Source of the DNA: Cristatella mucedo
Taxonomy: Eukaryota; Bryozoa; Phylactolaemata; Cristatellidae
NCBI GenBank assembly: GCA_009760855.2
Contig: WPIO01000003.1
Location: 3,096,001-3,160,000 of the forward strand
Length of the DNA: 64,000 nt
Reading direction: 5' to 3'
Shown: piece after piece, positions 29,291-64,000 of the stretch
How the letters are laid out: every line of letters begins with the position of its first letter
Numbering within the stretch: the stretch's first letter is position 1
The notes under the pieces: generated by a model
Database searches by the model: none
The model's input: only the letters and a program-made list of their open reading frames with translations
Told to the model about the DNA's origin: nothing
Translations under genes and position numbers: made by a program

Positions 29291-29594
29291 CCAGTTTGTA
29301 GATTAAGATGCAAGTTTATTTAGCTGGAGAAAAGTTGCAATGCACTTTTATGACAATAAGTAGAGAGAATATTGTCTTATCGTAAAATTTACAATCAAAT
29401 TTGAAAATAAAATCCGCTTAGTCTACACCAACGCTTACCGAAACGAATAACATAAATTTATCTCATTGTTTGAGTACTTTACTTAATTTTATTGGTAATT
29501 GCTAATATAACATGGATATATTTATTATAGGTCCGACTCAATAGAATTTATTGAACCTGAATTTTTGTCCAGGGATATTTGGTCGTACTTGACA

Positions 29595-29725
29595 TCACCA
29601 TGATTGGGTTGCGTCACGTAGGAGGCTCTCCTTGGTGGTAGCGAAGGTGATAGTTGCTAAGGCTCTTCTGCTGCTACTCAAATGAGGCTGCTGAATTCGG
29701 CAGTGTTTGCCTTTTAAAAATCTTA
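29595..29725 (+). mobile_element. SINE-B 3' portion
   Basis: GCTCTTCTGCTGCTACTCAA followed by ATGAGGCTGCTGAATTCGGC matches the shared SINE-B tail. The head is degraded. Confidence 0.65.
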
Positions 29726-29834
29726 GTGGCTGTGTTATATGCGCTAGCTGGATGGAACAAAAATTTGCTTGCTTGTTGTTCACACACGACTTAGATATAT
29801 GCCATTACGTTAGCTACTAGCATACCTTACACAT

Positions 29835-31288
29835 CAGAGGTTCTTAACCGGGAGTTTCAGGGACCTCGAAGTGTCGTTTGATGGGCTCTGGGCTTCAATT
29901 GGTGCACGAAAAGGAAAATAAAAAATTAAGCTAAGAAGCCGAATACTATCGGATAGCCCTTGATAAAGTAACTTGCCCGAGAAATTGTCGTTTGGGGCTT
30001 AGAGCAGAAAAAAATGAGCAAGGCATTAACGAAATGCCATTATTCACTCGAGAACGGTTCACGTTTTCTAGTACTATGATATGAGAATAAAAATTTTGTT
30101 GTCGTGCTACTTTCATTCTGCATTCAGCTGGATGAAACTGCTAATACATCTTAGAGGAGCCAGCTCATGGTTTTCGTCCGTTGCATTCATGAGCATCAGA
30201 GAAGAATTCATATTTGACGTGCCACTCTTGGAGAGGTAAAAAACCACTAATATCTGTAAACGGAAAGTGAATACTTTCCTTGCTAAACAAAAGTTTGACT
30301 GGAAGAAAAATGTTACTAGTCAATACATAAACAGAGAAACAGCATTTCTTAGCAGCAGGTCACCTCAACCATTGTTTTAGCTTCGCTCGAAATGACTTAA
30401 AATAAATTGTCAGCGATTCTGAACAAAATCTTGTCTGCTTGCTTTAAGCCGTCCAGTTTATCAGAGCCAGGCCTTACACATCACAATTTATAGAGGCTTT
30501 GTCAAGAAATTGGTTCATAATATATGCTTCTCTATAACAAAAAAGTTGTCCGTGTTTCCAAAGGAAAGTCTTGCACTTGACTAAACTTTGGGCATACATA
30601 GCACTTTTTGCCAGATAAAAAGCTTGCTCTGACAGAAATCTGACGGGGAGAAATGTTTTTACGACTTGGTATATTTTCCAATACAACTGAAGTGAATTTT
30701 GCCATTCAAGGCCCTGAAGTGACCATTATAAATTCTGCTGGAAAGCTGCAAGCATTTGTCGCGCAAACGCCACTGCGGAAGACTAGGTTGAAGGCAGATT
30801 AGCTATACAATTTCCGATGCTAGAAGAAGTGATTGTGCAGGATAAAATCATGAGAATGAAAAAAATCCTGCTAATTTCTCTGCGTAGGTTGTTATGGAGA
30901 CTCTGGGATACTGTTCACAGCTCTTTAAAAGGTTTTTTTGTTAAGATGATCTTCCATTCAAACAAGAGACTCTCAATACCATCCTCACCAATATAAAATA
31001 CATTAGTGGTGTAGACCTTGCTAAAGAGAAGCTCATTGACCTGATCTTTCTGGAAATGTTCGTGAGTAAATTCAAAGCGAGGAGCCTTGAAGAATTATGT
31101 TGGGCGTTAAATTAAGTATACCCACGTAAGATGACGCTAGCTAATAGTGCTCGGACATTTTTACCATAAAAATCTATGTACGTCAGGGGTTTCAGCAATT
31201 GCTTACATCAGAACGAGGCCTCCATTGCTTTCGCCGGACTTTCAACGGAGTCCATGACTCAAAAAGGCTCCGATAGAAAGAACCACTG
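29835..31288 (+). mobile_element. Decayed autonomous-type hAT transposon (ZBED5-like transposase relic)
   Basis: The element is bounded by CAGAGGTTCTTAACC at 29835 and its imperfect inverse, ending AAGAACCACTG at 31288. Inside, frameshifted plus-strand pieces resemble hAT transposases of the ZBED5 type: SQLMVFVRCIHEH near 30160, KEKLIDLIF near 31030 and RSLEELCWALN near 31080-31110. Stops and frame breaks are frequent, and at 1.45 kb it is probably internally deleted. No clear 8-bp target duplication is visible. Confidence 0.72.
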
Positions 31289-32159
31289 CCCTAAGTGAAA
31301 GCACTTTCAAACTATAAAAATTGGAATTTCGCGAGCAAACAAGGAGAAGCAGCTTCAGCGAATGCTTGCCTAAACCTCTTTGGTGGGGATATTTAATTAA
31401 CATTAAATGGATCAAAACCCTATCCCCAGAGGATCACATAATCGAGGAGTTTGCTCAGAGAGCTTGGCATGACTCCGATTTGCTGGACGCGTGGCACTTG
31501 ATCTGATCCTTTGGATCTCTGGCATCCACGTCAGCATTTGTAGTTCACTGCAGGTGCGACATATGTAAGTGCTTCAAGGTTCCATTAGAGATTCTACTGT
31601 ATTGTACATAAAAGCATAAAATCAGAGTTTTCACAATAATTAATCCAACGTGCACTGCATCAAAACTGTCAACCGTCATGCTATGACAATAAAATGCACT
31701 TAATAATTTTGTTGATGAGAATTATAGACGAGGCCTCAGCTTAAAATCTGATAGAAGCTGGAGCACGATATCGTTCCAAAATGTAAATTCGAATGCCTAG
31801 CAGCTGCTGGCAAAAGGAAATTGGTTCAAAAAGGCCACAGTTTCATTTATAATATCTGTTTCTCAGGCTTCTGCTGACGTGTCTAGAACGAGCGCTATAT
31901 CCGCAATAGCGATCCCACAGGCTTGAGACCTCACAGCACAGCTACGCAAGTTTCCCCCGGAAAACCTTATAATAATAAAAATTATAATAGCAATAAAAAT
32001 AGCCCTAATACATTTGAATAGCACTATCTCACAGAGCATATTTATTTCTAGGCACATTTCGCATGCTGTGCATGAAACACGTCGTTATATTTAGTTATAG
32101 CAAGCGCAGAATCAGCATGCAAAAACACACCCAGGACAGCAGACGAGGACCCACTGAAT
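31289..32159. other. Intergenic, nothing recognised
   Basis: AT-rich sequence without an assignable element. A 61-codon plus-strand frame at 31321-31506 has no recognisable family. Confidence 0.4.
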
Positions 32160-32390
32160 AACTAATACTAATAATATTAAAAATACGCTTGATAAAGCGC
32201 CATCAAAAACGCAATCTCTTTTTCGGTGCTTTACGTATTTGTAATTTCAGATTCTTTTAAAATGTCAAGTCACGGTCTGCAATGACGTTAGGCGTTGGGA
32301 GCTGACACACTAAAGGCAAGGTGTCCAAGGGAGTTTAAGGTTGGCTCGAGGCGCATACAGGTTATGGTAAAGAGCTTAGAAACATTCAAC
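32160..32390 (-). mobile_element. LINE-A 3' end, short inverted copy
   Basis: On the minus strand the C-terminal coding block runs straight into the AAAGAGATTGCGTTTTTGAT tail and an (ATT)n-like end. Most of the 3'UTR is missing. Confidence 0.7.
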
Positions 32391-32916
32391 TGACTGCTAC
32401 ATTGGTTCATAAAGATCGATGGTGAGCAGCATCTTTTAGTCCTCTAGAACGGTCGATCAAAATTGTCAACCTTCTTACACCTTACCGAGTTTCATTTTCC
32501 TGCTGCCTACTGCAGCACTTTCTTTCAAGCAGTCCTGAGCTGCTTGCTCCATGCTACTCACCTCCTCAATTAATCCGACTTAGATATGCTTCTAACTTTC
32601 TCTTTGTTACCAGAGATGAAGCCTTTTGGCTATTGCCTGAGTACCGAAAAGGATGGTAGCATACTATTTATCAATGAGCATGCCTAGTATGAGTGTATAT
32701 AGACAAAATGGCAGAGGTCGGAGTTAGGCTCGGACGTAAGCGACATGAACTGTTCAACTCAGAGTCAATGTATTAATGCAGGCAGAACATACGGAGTAGT
32801 CGTAGAGCAAGCTGCTTGAGCGGGCGGAGCACTAAAGTAACGTTAAGAAAAAAAAGTGCTTTTAAAAGCTTTGAACTAGCGTAAACTCACAGATTTGCAC
32901 TAATCAGCTGCATATT

Positions 32917-33617
32917 GTAACGCCGAAGGCTCGGCGGAGTAGGCGTAACCTGCCCTTACCGAGCGGCGTAGCCTACGGCCGAATGCGGCTCGGTGCACGC
33001 CTACGCGCAATAAGTAGGACGCCGCGAAACGAGTGCTTCTGGCGCTGACCTACTTATCGTTACTATGGGGGTCGTGAGTTCGCGGCGTGAGTTGAAAAGC
33101 GATACACACGAAGAGGGGTTTTTACTGAGCTTTATTCGCAAGCTCACAACGTCGCTGCACGTCTAGCTCAGTTTTATCTCCACACTCCTCAAGGCTCTCA
33201 ACAGCACAAGCACTCTTGTTGGGGGAAATACGTCCTTGCACTTAGGCTACCAACGTCTATTCTGGGGAGCGAACCAATAAGACGGTGGAGCCCGAACCGG
33301 AGACTAAACCCTGACTGGAGAACTAGGGCTCCGCTTCCGTCGTGAAGGCAGGAATACCTCTCACACTACACCAAGCGCTCTTGCGGGGGAAACACGTCTC
33401 CGCACTTAAGCTACCTACGTCTCGAGCGGGGAATGACCCTAATAGACGGAGCTCAAACCACCGAAATATATCACACACCACACTGAACTACTTCTAGTTC
33501 GCATCGGAAAATCATTATGCTGAGACCACGTGCGCGTGCACACACGCAAAACACAAAAGAAACACAAAATGCGTGCTTGGGCGCGATGCGACCGTATTCG
33601 GTGGCGTCCACCGAATC
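32917..33617. repeat. Unclassified GC-rich repeat, possible solo LTR
   Basis: It starts TGTAACGCCGAAGGCTCGGC. It contains two diverged copies of a roughly 90-bp unit (from 33208 and from 33373, period about 165) and ends near a small hairpin, ATTCGGTGG CGT CCACCGAAT (33596-33616). Composition differs sharply from both flanks. The LTR idea rests only on the TGTAACGCC start and is weak. Confidence 0.4.
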
Positions 33618-33717
33618 ATTCTAGTGCTGTGTCATCCTGTCCCGCCAATCGCTGGTGAACAGCCCTCCTTCCTACCTCGCTTTCAGAGAAACGAGTCTGA
33701 CGGCATAATGCGAAGCC

Positions 33718-33730
33718 AGAGAGAGAGAGT

Positions 33731-33817
<87 letters not shown>
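33718..33817. repeat. (GA)n microsatellite, left half
   Basis: About 100 bases of GA that stop exactly where LINE 3'UTR sequence begins. GA resumes on the other side at 34034. Confidence 0.97.
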
Positions 33818-33820
<3 letters not shown>

Positions 33821-34031
33821 GCGTGCTGACACTGTGAATGCTGCCAGTAACCACATTTGCATGCTGACCCTGTGCATGTCACCCCTAACCATGTTATTCA
33901 TTTTGTTTGTTTTTCAAGCATGACTTTACTTACCATTCAATTGCATTTCCCTTTGCAGCAAATGTAAAGCACCTAGAAAGAGATTAAGTTCTCTGAGGGC
34001 GTTTTATCAAGTACATTATTACTATTATTGT

Positions 34032-34033
<2 letters not shown>
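33818..34033 (+). mobile_element. LINE-A 3'UTR and tail inside a (GA)n tract
   Basis: TGCGTGCTGACACTGTGAAT starts the 3'UTR. It runs through the CACCCCTAACCATGTTATTC motif to the AGAGATTAAGTTCTCT hairpin and an (ATT)n tail. Both ends abut GA repeats. Confidence 0.9.

Positions 34034-34069
<36 letters not shown>
34034..34069. repeat. (GA)n microsatellite, right half
   Basis: About 36 bases of GA directly after the LINE tail. Confidence 0.95.
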
Positions 34070-34070
<1 letters not shown>

Positions 34071-34899
34071 CAGGAGACGAACAAAAGACCCGGAGCGAGC
34101 GTCGTTCGACTTTTAAATGCCTAGCTGAGACAAAGGGGCAAGAGCTTAGTGGTAACGGGCCCGGCACCGCGGCCATTACGGCAAGGAGTTAATACCGTCG
34201 CTCGGCCACCGGATGGGCAACCCAGTCCAGCTTGAATGCCGAAAAGGTTCCAGACAATTCCTTTTGGACAGAGTTATGGCCAAGGTTGGCAGGCCAGTCA
34301 ATATCAATCAGCAGCTCCAGCGGGCAGCAGACCCATTCTAAAGGCCGATTCACCAACGCTGGTCCCAGACCTTCACGGCCTGGCTCTTAAGCTCTCGTTC
34401 TCTCACCGCACTAGTGGTCCTCTCAGGCTCACTGCTCCAGGACAAAGCAGTTTTTCTACGCGAAGCAGTTCCTCTTCGCGCTAAAATTAAGCCAAGCGCT
34501 AGCGCTACAATATCATCTCGCTTTCAACGCTGCGCTCGTCGTTCCTGTGCTCTGTAACTCGAGAGCTCTTTGAGTGCGATTAGGTTCTCAGCCAGTTCCT
34601 TCTGAGGGCCTACGAATAAGAGAAACTGCACATTGCTCTGAGTTCTATTGTCTATAGCATTTAGCGAGTACCGGGCACATCTCTCCAGGCCGCAAGCTCG
34701 AATTTTCGCTGGCATTTCTGTTATGATTCGGCTAACAAGAGCTATAGGTCGCCTAGTCGAGGCCAAAGCGCACGCGCTCAAACGGCGATTTAAACTCTCA
34801 GAAAAAACAGCTTATTGCTGGCTACTCAAAGGCTGAGTCTAGAATCTGAGTAAACCAGGAAGCATGCCAGGATAGCATACGTATGGTGTAAAGATCGGA

Positions 34900-35600
34900 G
34901 CTCTCAGACGCCATTGGGGTGGGTAACCATGGGCAACCATTGCTCATTGGTTAAGGCCCTGCCCACAAATGTCTGGGGGCGTGGTCACGCCCCCCCCAAA
35001 GTTGTCCCGCCCCAGCCGCAGTCACACCACCCAACGCGGCCAACGGGCGCGCAGCGTACCCGCTCGCTACGCACTGCAGTCGGGCGGTATAGGCTGACTA
35101 AGCTGGATTAAACTACATTGGTCAGCTGTGGTCGCGTGACCCGCTAGTCCTGCAGCCAACCACTTTCTGCCTGCGCGTCGGGCAGTACTCGCGCTATCCC
35201 CTCTCCCCTTCCGCACGCTCTCGCTTCTTTTATCTAGCGCATTACGGAGCTGCTTCCGCGGCGGCTATTAAATACGCACGCACGCTCTCCGGCTTGTGCT
35301 GCCTGCGTATAATGCAGTCGCCGTCCTCAGCACCGCAATTCGCTTCTTGGGGTCCCCGTTCTTCGTCGCGCCGCCATCTCTAGCCCGAGCCTATACACGC
35401 CCACCCATGGACCGGAAGTATGGTCTCCGGACCGCCTGCACCCGAACCCGCAGCCATGCCCCAGACTGTACCCACTGCTGTAGCCGAGTCAGACTCGGTC
35501 GTTTGAACTCCGCGCGAAACTCCGCCCTCGACTCCGCAAGAACCGCGGGCAGACTCGGGAGTTTGAACTCTTAAGGACGCCGTTAAATAAGGCAGGTCAA
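34900..35600. promoter_or_regulatory. CpG- and GC-rich block, possible promoter region
   Basis: Strongly GC- and CpG-rich compared with its flanks. It has GGGGCGTGGTC and CCCGCC GC-box-like motifs, ATTGG sequences and a TATTAAATA near 35266. It lies 0.4-1.1 kb upstream of the signal-peptide exon at 36016. Promoter function is inference. Confidence 0.35.
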
Positions 35601-36015
35601 TATCCACCCACGCTCGGCCGTAAGATCGCGGCCGCCACCCACGCCCACCCAATACCCGTGGGTATGGGTGGGTGTGGGCGTGGGCGCGAGAGTGGGTTCC
35701 AAGTTGAGGGCTCTGGAGAACATGTTCCCTTCGGACATATGTACGCTATAAGTATCCGATGGGCGTCTGGAGCGAATTTCACGGCTTTTAGATCGAATTT
35801 AGCTGTGCGTTTGTTAACGGCTTCACCACTGCACTTTTGACGTTAGGCCTTAAACCAATAGCCAATCGTTCTCTTGCTGCTCGCCCGGCCAATCGATCGC
35901 TGCGTCTGCAGGCGACAATAGGGTAGCAGTGATCCGACGCTTAGCACAAAGTGCATTTTTAGTGCTTCGGTCGCGCACCTGTTCGGAGCTCTGGAGGACT
36001 GCCTCGGATGCTGCA

Positions 36016-63353
<27,338 letters not shown>

Positions 63354-64000
63354 GTAAGTGAGCTTCTAGTAGCAGAAATTTACCAATGCGTGTTCTCTTC
63401 TGAAGCATGGAGTACAGAAGGACTTTGAAATTTAACTAACTATATTATGAGAGAAAGCAATGCGGATGCACATCTGAACTTTTATTTTATATTTGTTGGT
63501 GCGACTGTTCATCCATAGAATATTTGCCCTTAGTAACTAGATCTTGGTATTTTGAGTGAAAGCACAAAATCTATTAATTTGTTGATTGTCTGAAAACATT
63601 AGCAGGGCTTGAGAAAATAGTGGCAATGAAATATCACGTTTATCTCTGATTAGAAAAATTGCGTGACTTGGCTACTAATTGTCCGGGAAAATGCTGTCGC
63701 TTTTAGATCATATGCATGCCTATCCATATCTCCTAAACATGTCTCTTATTACTCCTTTTTACATGGTTTAGCACTTAGCTGTTCATCCCTATCAGTACGA
63801 CGGACTGTTTAATATAATATATTTTTAATGTAAGCAATGCTACGTAGAGATTTATCTAAGGCTTTTTCAGTCCTAAATATTTCAGGAGATTCCCGCATAC
63901 TATGTATTTATGATTATGAGCACTACCAAAAAGCTTATCTATTCAGTTTTAGAGAATTTTATTGACCATTCAATCTTGGTCATAGTGTCATCAAATGGTG
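63354..64000. other. Intron continuing off the window
   Basis: It follows the GTAAGT donor of exon 7. AT-rich, with no feature seen. Confidence 0.5.

Noticed and set aside
31321-31506. Frame containing HIIEEFAQRAW, considered as part of an EF-hand end or transposase
   Set aside because: It lies outside the hAT inverted repeats and does not match either family beyond EEF.
29539-31640. Alternative terminal exons for the calmodulin-like gene at AG|AATTT (29539) and AG|AGTTT (31622)
   Set aside because: Both could complete Glu-Phe but have poor pyrimidine tracts. The site at 28713 has a strong acceptor, is nearer, and continues with a calmodulin-like EFAAMI.

Overview
This is nuclear DNA from an invertebrate animal. 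Coding sequence is split into short exons with GT/AG introns of hundreds to thousands of bases. The rest is dominated by L2/CR1-like LINE fragments, tRNA-derived SINEs, hAT DNA transposons and long (GA)n, (GT)n and (TA)n microsatellites. The phylum cannot be fixed from the window. There are no operons, CRISPR arrays, rRNA genes or confident tRNA genes.

Three plus-strand genes were rebuilt by joining exons whose reading phases agree. (1) About 8465-18775: an orthologue of CACUL1 (CDK2-associated cullin-domain protein), seven coding exons, about 239 aa. Its true last exon lies 2 kb beyond an in-frame TAA that sits inside a splice donor. (2) 23217-28789: a calmodulin-family gene. Its introns fall at the positions I recall for vertebrate calmodulin genes, except that one is absent. 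The N-lobe EF-hands have lost key calcium ligands, the C-lobe is intact, and a C-terminal extension follows. Only the exon carrying the start ATG is uncertain. (3) 36016 to beyond 63353: an unrecognised secreted protein with a signal-peptide exon, a Cys-containing PAN/apple-like exon, two Ser/Thr-rich mucin-like exons and at least three further exons, two of them Cys-bearing. It runs off the right edge.

Layout: 1-8450 holds LINE and SINE relics and a GC-rich block upstream of CACUL1. 8465-18775 is CACUL1, with introns full of microsatellites and LINE pieces. 18776-23216 is intergenic. 23217-29300 is the calmodulin-like gene with its probable 3'UTR. 29600-35600 is intergenic and holds a 1.45 kb hAT element with a decayed ZBED5-like transposase, an unclassified repeat, a LINE 3' end inside a (GA)n tract, and a CpG-rich block. 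36016-64000 is the mucin-like gene; its introns hold a nearly full-length dead LINE (54810-58990) with nested insertions, a hAT MITE and more SINEs.

Points most worth a second look are the mucin-like gene, the lobe-asymmetric calmodulin paralogue, a SINE family sharing its 3' hairpin tail with the resident LINE, two LINE fragments lodged inside (GA)n tracts, and three almost perfect fold-back palindromes. No prokaryote-style system is present.
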